Below are positions 45,381 to 56,271 of a stretch of 64,000 nt of DNA, in pieces. This DNA comes from Euptelea pleiosperma. Lineage: Eukaryota > Streptophyta > Magnoliopsida > Ranunculales > Eupteleaceae. The stretch's first letter is position 1. Each line of letters opens with the position of its first letter. The stretch is taken from positions 9,679,929 to 9,743,928 of the forward strand of contig CM068541.1 of assembly GCA_035048495.1 (NCBI GenBank), written 5' to 3'. The position numbers were made by a program, and so were the translations under genes. Under the pieces are notes generated by a model that made no database searches, had not been told where the DNA came from, and was given only the letters and a program-made list of their open reading frames with translations.

Positions 45381-46500
45381 CTAAGCGCCATCATCTTCAA
45401 GGTTGTTAACCCGCTCGCACTCATCAATCCATTCACTGTACACGTCTATGGGCTCAGATAATGCTGCAACAACCGACAAAAACAGTTCGGCATGGTCTAC
45501 ATCACAAGAATAAAAAGATTGTGCAAAAAACCTTTAAAATCCATTGCTGGATTGAAAACATACCATTGATGGTCATGCTGAAACTCTCTTGGCAAATCAT
45601 GCACTCGGCTTCGCCAATCAAATTCTTCATGTCACTGAAACAACATAAAACCTTTTATTTCAGTCACACAAAACAGGAACTTAATAAAACTTTGTATAAG
45701 CAAACATACTAAAGCAACCTGCAACCCAATTGCATCAGCCTACAGGTTCAATACAGTGTTATACAAAAAAAGCATCATATATATTGGTCTGTGCATCCTC
45801 CATGGATCCTACATCCATGATACACAAATGACCCAACAATTCATAGATCAGGATCATTTGTTGGGCAGAACACCTCCTGCATGGAACCTACCTCCATGCC
45901 ATACAAATAACCCAACCCAACAACTCATGGATCAGGATCATAAATTAGGTTGCGCACCTCCTGGATGGGGGGCATATCACAGATATTAGAGCAACTGGAC
46001 ACTTGACATTTCAGAAGGACACTAATATCAAAGCTCTGGTGGAAAATTAATAAAAATAACATATGAACGCAATATGTTGGATATGGAAATAATACGTCAT
46101 AAAAACCAATTTTGATAAGATCACTGGCCCTAACTTAAATATGCCTATTTGTCAGAGTTTAAGTCTAAACTGCAACTTGGAAGGTTAACAGCATCCAGTT
46201 AGTCTGATTTTTGAATTACTCCCCACCGTCCCATAGGTGGGCTACCAAACCAATTAATGAGTAGTTGGACCACACCTGTGCATTATGATAGGATCCATTT
46301 GGGGGGTGGGCCTCAGGCTGATCGTAAATCTCTTCTACATGCAAAACTCTTAAAAGGGGCAAAAAAAAAAAAAAGAATAAAACTTACATGCGGCACTCAA
46401 CACTGCTTCCATGGTTGCAGAAGGGACAGCTGAATACAGTATCAAGCTTGTCCATCCGCTTCTTAGGAGGTGGCTTCGCCCTTGACTTCCTTTTCCCCAT
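45381..46500 (-). CDS. ELOF1: Transcription elongation factor 1 homologue (ELOF1/Elf1), three exons
   Basis: Exons are 46500-46388, 45634-45564 and 45463-45381, phases 2 and 1, all GT-AG, encoding 88 aa plus stop. Elf1/ELOF1 is a small zinc-binding factor that rides on RNA polymerase II during elongation in the nucleus and, in yeast and human, also supports transcription-coupled repair. Seen here are the basic N-terminus [15 protein letters not shown], paired zinc ligands Cys25-Cys28 (FSCPFCNH) and Cys49-Cys52 (ECMIC), the core [17 protein letters not shown], and the acidic tail VNNLEDDGA. Length and motifs fit a complete, intact gene. Exons are too short to stand out as open frames. Intron 1 (753 bp) contains a tandem repeat of about 80 bp. 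A distal 5' UTR exon near 49 kb is likely. Confidence 0.95.
45794..45954. repeat. ~80-bp tandem repeat in ELOF1 intron 1
   Basis: Two diverged units (45794-45870 and 45871-45954) and the start of a third share CATGGATCCTACATCCATG-like and ATCAGGATCATA phrases. The open frame across them is a by-product. Confidence 0.65.
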
Positions 46501-48812
46501 GGTTCAACTCAAGTCCTTCCCTTCAGAATCACTGGTTCAAGTCATACGTAACTTCACATGTAAGTCAACAGAGTATGTAATGTTCAAATAATTACATCTT
46601 CTTTTCTACTGAATGGATAAACAATTGACATTTACATACTAAAGGCAATTTTCAGCCGCAGATCAAAATTGCTCAAATATATCAAACACTTGCAATCAAT
46701 GTAGTTGCATTCTCTCAAATGCAGTCATATTTAAGTTTTCATAGCTCTGAACTTTCCTTGTTTTGAGAAATATTCTCTGATCTTCCATTCAAGATATCTG
46801 GAACAGGATCATAACATTGAATGAATGCTATCAGACACCTTGAATGAAAATCCTACTACAATATCCTGGTTGAACACCATATTCCGATCCTATGGTTTTA
46901 GGAGTTAATTGTAGTTCTATACATAGACGACCATGAAGATTGTCCAAAGACTAGTTGACTACTAATAGAAGTAGCCTCGAGAATTGGGTCTGGACAGTTA
47001 GAAGGTCTTTAGTGGAAACCTCTTGACAAAATGATTGTTAATGGAAAAAGATACCTTCATACTGAATTAGGGAAGCAAAACACAGTTAAGAATAAAATAG
47101 ATGCTTGAAGCAGCATAGGTAACTGTAGTAGAAGAGGATTGGGACAACGTTTGAAGGGGTATGCTGCCCTAGTTACTGCAGATAGGCATGTTTATGAGAA
47201 TGAAAACACAACACAAAGAGACAACCCTCTTGTTACGTTTCCAAACATGGAGTTCTACATTAACATAGAAGGATTGTGTGTCAGTATGACTCACCCCCGA
47301 CGAAAAGAGTTACGGTGTCTCAAAGCTTCATCTAGTTGGGACCCTAGCGCTTAAAACAGGGCTAAGCAGGCGCTAACACAAAAGCGCTCACCTAGGCACT
47401 AGGCGTTAAAGCGTTCACCTAGGACATACAAACAAAATTAACGCTATAAGAGCTTTACATATTAGGAATAGATCATATCTATATGGTCATTGTTACATGT
47501 ACTTTACATATAAGAAAAACCAAGAGGTATACATACATATAAACCTTACAAAGGAACCATTCCCTTATAACTACCTCTTGTACCAGACGGAATGGAAACC
47601 CCAACAAGAGGAGAAAGTAAACATCTTGCTCTTGTTTTTTTATGATTGATTGCTGAGATGTTGAATAGTGGGACTTGGGAATAAGGAGTCTTAACACTTC
47701 CGACTTTCTTTGAAGTTTGAACAGGTGTTGGAATTTAATTATTAGTTGTGGCACTAAGTCACCAACGTATTTTGATTTTGAACTACTACACACACCATTA
47801 AGTCGCTAAATTATTTTGGTTTTGAACTATTAAATGTGTCGTTAAGCCCCTAAACTATTTCAGTCTGTGTTTGGTTCGTATATAGTTGTTTAGCACTCAG
47901 CAATTGCCTTTGCTCTTTCATGTCTACTTTCGTACTATGTGTATGTGCTTTATGTGAAGGACCCGTCACCTAGGTGTCAGCTAACGCTTTTGACTACACA
48001 GAAGCATTATGGTGGTTTTAGAATCAGAATTAAAAAAACTTTCCTTTTCTTCAAATCCAGAGATCTGTATGTTTTTTAAGTTAATGAAGGTTTTGTGGAT
48101 TTATACCATAGAGTATGAGATTCTTCTTTTGCTGATAAGGGTCTCCGGGGTTGCGTTCTAATTGAAGGAATGAATAATTTTAGACGGTCTACTTACCAGA
48201 AAAAAAAAATCATTTAGTCTTTTCTGCAATGGTGTTTCATATTGGATCTCTCTTCTACTTCTGGTTCTTAAATTACACAGAAGAAAAGAAAAGAAAAGAA
48301 GAAACTCCTTCCATTATATCTCAGAACTCTTTTCATATTAAATCAATTGAACAACTGGAATAAATTACCACAATATTCGTATACCAGAATTCCCATTTCA
48401 CAAACTAAAACTACAAACCCAATATCAATTACGAAATTTGGTATTCTAATAGAATATGAATATGGACCTTCAACAGGCTTGAAACCTAAAATCCAAATCA
48501 CACTTGATCTTTAATACCTAAAAAACACGAGCACTAGGTAAACTATAGCAAAAAAACCTAATAAAACCAAATTCAGTAATTTATCATCAAGATCAAACAC
48601 AATCAAATACCTTTTCTATTAGTTCACAAAAAGAAAATCTTAATATGAAGAACATCGAACTCTACAAACTAAAACCCTAATTACGAAAACAAAATCCTTG
48701 TATTGAAATAAACAAAAATACTAGAGAACCAAAATCATGAAACATGACCCCGAAATTATGAACAACTTCAAATACCACAAGATTCGAAGGGAAGAGTAGA
48801 TTGAAAGCATAC
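46501..48812 (-). other. Probable 5' UTR intron of ELOF1 with anonymous repeats
   Basis: A donor-like GG/GTATGC on the minus strand at 48812 and an acceptor-like CAG a few tens of bases before the ATG would define a 2.3-kb leader intron. 47345-47425 holds a CACCTAGGCGCTAG-type repeat phrase. No other coding sequence was recognised. Confidence 0.4.
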
Positions 48813-49226
48813 CCAAATCAGAGGCGATAAGGGATTAAAAAAAACTCTTTTGAGTGAAAATTCGTTCCAATCTGCAAGTAGAATTAAATCTGAGCCAAAA
48901 ATCAACGAAAAAATAGAAAAGAATTGAGAGAACAGAGAAACTCGGAGATGAAATTAATTGAAATAACTTCGGCCGAATCGAACCTGCCGAAACGAAAACC
49001 CTAGTTCTGACGAAGGAAGAAGGGAGAAGGAAGAGGAAGGAGGTATCTTAAAGCTTTTATGTTGGACGCTTGACTTTGACCTACTGTTTAATGGGTACTG
49101 ATGTCATCTCCTAGGTCGAGAAAGAAACCCGATTGGGCGCTGAGACCGTGTTTGATCTGATGCCCCCCTCCAGAACGCCACGTGAGTACTCTTTAGGGCC
49201 GACTTACCTTATGGATATTTTTTCCA
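48813..49226 (-). promoter_or_regulatory. Likely ELOF1 first exon and core promoter
   Basis: Read on the minus strand, a pyrimidine-rich leader (TCCTTCCTCTTCCTTCTCCC, then GAACTAGGGTTTTCG) looks like a plant 5' UTR. ATAAAAGC at 49053-49060 is TATA-like. Two TTGAC W-box cores lie at 49070-49081 on the plus strand. The gene link depends on the inferred UTR intron. Confidence 0.4.
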
Positions 49227-49624
49227 GGGTCGGGCGGGCTCCGGTTACCGCCCTAAAAATGACAGGCTCCGGTTACAGGATACAAGATGAACCACGTGGC
49301 AACTCTTAGAGGACTCTGACCGTCTGGATATTTGGCAAATCCCTAGTAGACCTACAAACCAACATTCAGCCTGATTAGTAATTTCTAGGCGTCGGATCTT
49401 TGACCCTAAAATACTGCTCAAATTCCCACAGTTGATTAACCCATGAAAATAATTCTAATCTAACGCCAATAAATCACTAATCAGGCTAATTTTTTATTTT
49501 TAGGTCAACTTAGGTATTGGCCAAACATCCATACAGTCAGAGTCCTCTAGAGTGTGCCACATGGCTAATATTGTGTCCTTTAACCGGAGTCTGTCATTTT
49601 AGGGCGGTAAGTGGAGCCCGACCC
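49227..49624. mobile_element. Mutator-like MITE, GGGTCGGGC ends with GAGCCACGTGG-type arms
   Basis: The ends GGGTCGGGCGGGCTCC and GGAGCCCGACCC are inverted. Inner arms pair CCGCCCTAAAAATGACAG with CTGTCATTTTAGGGCGG. The core belongs to the GAGTAAAACTT family while the ends resemble 25891-26254, which links the two families. The flanks do not match. It sits just upstream of the ELOF1 promoter. Confidence 0.65.
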
Positions 49625-49815
49625 TTGATTGAAAGGGTGGGTGCTAATATCCCGTTTTTTTTTTTAAACACGCCAGTGAGCAAAGGCCAAGTGTCAAGTG
49701 TTTTTAACTTAAATTTTTTTTTTTTTTTTAATTTTGAAATAACACGTTTTTCAATGGACATCCAACAGTGGTGACAATGTTTGCATACTTTTAAGTCAAA
49801 CGTATAGAGACTAGA

Positions 49816-50410
49816 CTTGTCGGACGTGGCACACACTTGGGGACCACTGACTGTTGTTGTTTGGTCCACCCTTTGGTGGACCTACAGACCAAATATTAGC
49901 GTGGTTGGTGATTTCTTGCCGACGTATTTGTGCATCCCAAATAATGTTTGAACCTAACGGCTAAAAAACATCCCACGAAAGGATGGAAAATCCAACGGCT
50001 AGAAAGCATCAATCAGGCCGATTTTTGGTTTGTAGGTCCACTAAAGGATGGGCCAAACATCCATTTGGTTGGTTGTCTTCAAGAATTTGCCAGGTGGCAC
50101 ATAAGCGGGAATTAAGAACAATCCTCGAGAATAAAACTTTGCTGACAGCCTACAATATGAGCCGCGTGGGATGTTGACCAAAAATCAGTTGATTAGTGAT
50201 TTCAAACCTTCGATCTTGTACCCCAAATAATGGTCGATAATCCTCAAATTTCCACGGTTAAAGTCGACCCAAGAAAATGACTCCAATCCAACTCTTAGAA
50301 ATCAATAATTAGGTTCATTTTTGGTTTGTCGGTCCACCTAGGTGTTGGCCAAACATCCATACGGTCTGTGTCCTCTAAACCATGACACATGATTCATATT
50401 GTAGGCAGTT
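49816..50410. repeat. Two more palindromic MITE copies without clear ends
   Basis: 49830-50100 and 50130-50410 each have the mirrored phrases GGTCCACC, CCAAACATCC and AATCAG around a central AT-rich loop, as in 13702-14108, but their termini are eroded. Confidence 0.5.
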
Positions 50411-50424
50411 TTTCATATTGTGGG

Positions 50425-50838
50425 TAGGGGTGTCAACGGGTCTGGTTCGATTTAGTTCCTAAGGTGGCCAGAACCGGAACAATCGGTTCAGTTCCTTAAC
50501 AGTTCCAGTTCTCAAAGGGATGGATCTGGAACCGGAACTGATTATGTATTTCTGTCGGTTCTGGTTCTGGTTCTGGTTCCGGTTCCGAGTATAATGGGCC
50601 AAATCTTGAGAATATGAGAATTTTTATACTATATTTATACTATGGTACCGGTTTTTATCGGTTCGATTTTGGTTCTTATCGGTTTCGGTTCCATATTAAA
50701 CTACCCGGGATTGGAACCATTATTTTCAATTCGGTTCCAATTTCGGTTCTTTTTTAATCGGTTCCCAAAAATGTAGAACCGGAACCGGTGTTTTCAGTTC
50801 CAGTTCCGATTCGGTTCCAGTTAAACGGGCGGGTATCA
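50425..50838. repeat. GGAACCGG-rich repeat, copy 3
   Basis: It starts TAGGGGTGTCAACGGGTC and contains GGTTCTGGTTCTGGTTCC and further variants, up to AACGGGCGGGTATCA. It directly abuts the element starting at 50839. Confidence 0.6.
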
Positions 50839-51807
50839 TATTTGATATGGAAAATTTCATAAATGAAAATAAATTAAATGTATTTGCAAAAACAAAACAA
50901 CTTCTGACAACAGAAAAAGTAACTAAATGCCCTTTGAAAGGGCTTTTCTGTTTGACAAAAATTAAAGCTGAAAAAGCTGAGAGACGTCTTTTAAAAGGGT
51001 GTTTACCCACAGAGGCATTAATATGAGCCACATGTCACAATTTTAGTGGATGATGACCGTATGGATGTTTGGCCAGTCCCTAGGTGGACCTGCAAATCAA
51101 AAATCAGCTTGATTAGTAATTTACAACCTTTGGATCTTTACACTCAAATTCCAATAGTTAAAATCAACCCATGAAAATAACTTCAATCCAATGCTTATAA
51201 ACCACTGATGATGTTTATGTTTGGTGTGTAGGTCCACCTAGTGAGTGGCCAAACATCCATACGGTCAGCGTCCACTACGAGTGTGCCATGTGGCTCGTAT
51301 TGTAACAGAAGTTGTATGCCTCCATGGGTGAGTAAAACTTGATGACGGGCCTGTCATCAAGGCTGATGATAGGATCACAATATGTTCCACGTTGCACACT
51401 CTTAGAAGACTGACGTATGGATGTTTGGCCAATCCCTAGATGGGCCCACAAACCAAAAATCAGTCCGATTAGTGATATCTAGGCTATGGATTGGAATTAT
51501 TTTCGTGGATTGATTATAACCTAGTGAATATGAACATTATTGACCATTATTTGAGGTGCAAAGATCCAAAGGCTTGAAATCATTAATCAAGCTGATTTTT
51601 AGTTTGCAGGTCCACCTAGGGATTTGAAAAACATCCATACGGTCAGAGTTTACTAAGAGTGTGCCATGTGGCTCATATGCGCACTGTCATCAAGGTTTTA
51701 CTCTCTATGGGCAAATGCCCTTTTAAAGGGCGTTTCGTTATAGATGCTTTTGTTTTTGCAAATACATTTAAATTTTTTTTTGTTTATAAAATTTTCCGTA
51801 TTTGATA
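50839..51807. mobile_element. 969-bp inverted-terminal element carrying nested MITEs
   Basis: TATTTGATATGGAAAATTTC at the left mirrors AATTTTCCGTATTTGATA at the right. The arms continue with AAATGTATTTGCAAAAACA against TGTTTTTGCAAATACATTT and CCCTTTGAAAGGGC against GCCCTTTTAAAGGGC. Two GAGTAAAACTT-type MITEs (about 51000-51310 and 51330-51703) are nested inside. Its right end is 29 bp from the TATA box at 51837. Confidence 0.65.
51330..51703. mobile_element. Mutator-like MITE, GAGTAAAACTT family, nested copy
   Basis: The ends GAGTAAAACTTGATGAC and GTCATCAAGGTTTTACTC mirror each other. The flanks TCCATGGGT (51321-51329) and TCTATGGGC (51704-51712) agree at 7 of 9 positions. Confidence 0.7.
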
Positions 51808-51836
51808 ACGCCGTGAGGCCTGTGTTTGGAGGGAGG

Positions 51837-51843
51837 TATAAAA
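51837..51843 (+). promoter_or_regulatory. TATA box of the plastid-protein gene
   Basis: GGTATAAAAC lies about 200 bp before the ATG at 52041. The sequence upstream of 51807 is transposon-derived, so only about 29 bp of non-repeat DNA precede the TATA box. Confidence 0.5.
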
Positions 51844-52040
51844 CATCTACTCTTTTCCTTTTTATGTGCTAACATGCGCTTCTTATCATTTAGCGGAACA
51901 CTTTAGAATCTCTTACCAGTAAAAACTAAAAACAGACACCGAGAACGAGAAGCCACAGTTCTCTTCCAAAAGCATTCGAAGAGAACCTCAAATCTCACCC
52001 AATACTAGGGTTTTTCTTCAAATTCAAACCCTCCTCATCC

Positions 52041-55000
52041 ATGCCTCTCCTGCAATCTCCTCCAATCCCATCTCTTCGTCTCCCTCTCCCTCGCCCTTCC
52101 CCTAAATCTCTCTCCTTTTCCAGAAACTTCATAATCTTCTCCAGAAATCCCTTCAAGATCCCTAAAAAATCGATTTTTATCTCGTCTTGTTCTGCTCCCA
52201 AGGCTCTTCCATCGGCGGAGCAGGAAATCCTCGACTCCATCGTCGAATCCAACGGCGAGAAAGAGAAGAAGAGCCTCCCCGGCGTGCGAACCTACGAGAA
52301 CGACTTGGCTCGGCTTACTTTGATCGGAGACGTCGCTTTCGAGCAAGCCTTAACCGCTGCCGCTGCTGATGGCGGCGAAGCCGCGGACGAACACATTGTG
52401 TCTGGCATGCCAACTATGGTTGTCGAGACACTCTTCCCGGGCCCGTCGGACGAACACAGCACTATATCAACCAGACTGGTGAGTTAAATTTGGAATATTT
52501 TTAGATACCCATTGAAGAAAATTAATTGTTGAACGTGTTTCAAGTGACAATTTGTTTAAATTCATTACTGGTATTTGAAATTGTAGTGGAAAACTACAGT
52601 TTTTTGCGGAAGTTGGTTAATGTCTGCTTTTGCTAACTGGATTCTGAAAATTCGTGAGGGATTTTTCGCTTGTTTTGATCAGTTGGGTTGGGATGTTGAA
52701 GTTCCACCCGTTTTTGCGAGCTGCCCGTCAAACGTTTGCTTTGCCTTTCTGTGTTTGGGTGCCTAAAGTTGAAATTTTGATCATAGTGGATGGGTTAATA
52801 TAATCGAGACTCTCTGGCCTAGGCGAGGTGTTCTATGATGGAGACGTTTTGGTAACGCTATGGGTCATTCTGATATGGAACCATTCTTTTGTAACTGTGG
52901 AATACATCCAAGACTTGCAATAGGTCCAGTTAAACGATCCTAGTAATTTGGAATATAGGGGGGATTGAATCCTTCAAGATCAGGGCCCTCATCAAGTTAA
53001 GGATTGAAGACCACTCGCTAAACCTCCTCCATAATGAAGGAGCCTCAAGTTTTTTGGCTTCCATTCATCATCAATGGAAATGGAGATTGAAGAGTCTAGC
53101 TCAGCCTTGCGTTCTCTCTAATGAGTAAAACATTTAGAGTAGCCAGTGATGGAGTTCTCCGTGCCCTGTCTAGCTTCAAAATCTTGATAAGAAACTACAG
53201 GTTTTGGCAGCAGCATGGAAATATCAGAGAAAACCCAAGAATAATCAAACAGTTTCACACTTTAAGCATCAACTAGATGATGAACCATATAATATCACGT
53301 TGTTGATATGTTAATGATTATGTTTGTAAAACTAAAGGCCTCACCAGTGCGTGGTCTTAAGGGGTGTTTTTACACTAAGAAAATGATTGTAGTCTATAAT
53401 GGTCTTAAGAATGTTGTGGATGACATCAAATTCTATAAACAAATCATGCGCAAAAAGGGTAGTTATATCTACCAATGCTATTATCGAATATTGGCTATTA
53501 CTAAATGTCTCTTATGCATGCCTCAGAGTTCTGTTTGTCTCATTTAGTCTTGGCTAAGGCATCTTGTTTTGATAAGTACTGAGACGATACATGTTATACC
53601 AAAACCAAAATTAAGTAATTTAAACCTTGGTTTTATACTGCACGTGTCTGTAGTAATACATTGAAAATGTAAGCAACACATTTTTAGCTCAATTAAGCAT
53701 TAGAATTATTTAATGTAATTTATATTCTTTGCGTGTCAAGACGTATTGTTTTATTTTTCCACTGTCTCGTTCCGTATCTGTTGAGACATGTCTCTTTCCC
53801 TCAGCGTATTGAGATGCTGAACTATACCACAATTTTAAACCAGCTCTTACGGATCATTTAGTTACTATGAGTAGTTGTACAATCAACAATGCGAGAAACT
53901 CGAGCAATCCCCACCACACACAAAATTCGCATATATATATTTAAGTTACTCTTGTTAACTTAATCAATTGTTTCTTACTTGCTGAAGTAGCTTTATTTCT
54001 TTCTAAAAATAGTACTTGAGTTAAATCCCTGTCATGCATTGGCTGATAGTGCGTTATGTGTTACGACTTAAAATATGATAACATCAATTTTTTTTCCCTT
54101 TTTGGGAAAATGTTTTTGAGAGTGACACCCTAGATACTTTACTGAAATGTTGAGTTTTTTCTTGCCATGTGGAGGACTGATTTGGCTGATCCAGACCGTC
54201 CATTGGATTGGCCTTGTGGATAGTGCCTTTAGATACTTCATTCATATACCCTACCACATGTATTGTACTTCTCCCTTACGCATTGCAGCCATTGATTTTT
54301 TTTTTTCAAACTTTTAATAGGAAAGAAAATGCAAAAAAAAAAAACGAAGAATGCCCACTTTTTGCCACATGGCATAGTGCAACTGTCTGAAACTTGCCAC
54401 AAGGGAGATGCCGGGATGGTGATGTAGATCCATGGGAGAGTATGTCCCAAGTATAGAAGCCAGGTTTATGTGTCTGTTGAAGTATTCAGTTTTTTATTAT
54501 TATTTTTGAGTTAGATTAAGTGATGCATCACAATTTGCAAGTAGGCGATATGGTAGGTTATGCAGTAAGAATTGGTGATGTGTATCCTTGTAGTAGGTGA
54601 TGCAGGAGGGTTCTATGGCACAAATAGGTGACAAGTAGGTGATGTCTAGTTATTTTGTTAGCTTTATGTAGCTACTGTGTGGGTGGTGTGTGGTTTGTGA
54701 TGTGATATACATGTACCCCTCTATCTAGAAATGGGGAGTATATCTATTGGCACAAGGATTGGTGGTGCTGAATTTGCTTTAGTTTTTTTTAGTGCTGAGT
54801 CTACTTTGCTATCCTCTATTTTCTATCTGCAATTTTTGTATTCTCTGTATCTTTTTTGATGAGTATAATCTCTATGTATCTCTCTCCTATTTGAGATCTA
54901 AAGCTACCGTTCCCAAGAATCATTCAGATCATCTAGCCCAACATCTAAACCCTATGTAACAAGGGCACTCTAGTTTCCAAGAATTTGCTGTGTCGGACAC

Positions 55001-56229
55001 CATGTCGTATTCATTTGTTATACACAGGCCGTCACACTTTTTCAAATGAATATTAATTTATTCAAATATTTTGTTTTCAACTATTATTTATATATTGGTT
55101 ATATGATTTTAATGCGTATCTTCTTATGTAAATATATTCTTTCTATGTTATGTACATATGAACTAGAGTATTATAAGAATACATTTCTTGACATATTGAA
55201 TAAACTAGTTGGATGTCGGGTCTGTGGGGGTCAGAGTGTCCGACACTTCGTATTGATGTTGGACACCGACGCACGTGTCGTTACAAAGTGTAAAGCCTTT
55301 CAAACAACCCAAGTACATTACATCCGGCAAACATAATTCCACATACTTTTATATGTTTTGTGCTGCATCAGTTGGCGAAATACGTAGACCCCTTTGGGCT
55401 AGCCACCTCAGCTGGCATGTGTAAAGAAAACCCTGCCACTCTAGCAAAAAGTTTCGGAGTGTAGTTCCAGAAAACCTAGCCCCTTCTCTTTTACATTTGG
55501 CTCATGATTAAAAAAGATTGATTGCATGGAGAGGACTATATGGTCGAGCCATGGACCGTTGGATCCTTTCTCACCTCGGAATTTGTGCAAAAAGGGATGC
55601 GTACCACTACAAAGTTCGATATGTTTTTTCCCTTTTACGCGAATCTTGGGGGGAGAAAGGATCCGACAGTCCAAGGTTTGACTGCATGGTTCTCTCCATG
55701 CAGTTCTTTTTAAATTGTATTCCTTTACATTTTCAGTCATCTTATGCTAATGGTGCATGTGCGGCAAAGTAAGCTAGGTAAACCTTCAAATATAACCAGA
55801 CATACTAGTGTTACCTCTATGATTTGCTTATGGAAGTGGCTCTCCTGAGTCATGGAAAACCTCACGTAAATGTTCAGCAACTCTACTGAGTTGAGACAGT
55901 TTTGGCTGAGTCAGTACTGGCTCGTCGGTCAACCACGTTGGGACCAACTTGGCAGAGATGGTACTAGTTTCTGTGTTGGTTGACTCTCACTCCGAGAGAA
56001 GATTGAATTCCTTCCACTAAAAGTACAGGGAAACAGAGAACAATGGTCGTGGTGAAAACTTTTTCTTGTGCCTTGCACCATGCAAAGGAATGACTGATAG
56101 AAAAGCATATAGAAAACTTGAGTGCTATGTTGCATGAATTCTTCTAAACATGCAAAGTACCTGTGTTGGACTCCGACACCCGTACCTATATCAATGCAAC
56201 ATAGCTTGAATGTTTTAGGTGTTACTGAT

Positions 56230-56271
<42 letters not shown>

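Noticed and set aside
47479..47793. 104-codon minus-strand frame as a gene
   Set aside because: It has no recognisable domain, no family resemblance and no splice partners, and lies in the probable ELOF1 leader intron.
55441..55772. Overlapping frames of 63-99 codons on both strands
   Set aside because: They arise from the two arms of a palindromic MITE inside intron 1 of the plastid-protein gene.
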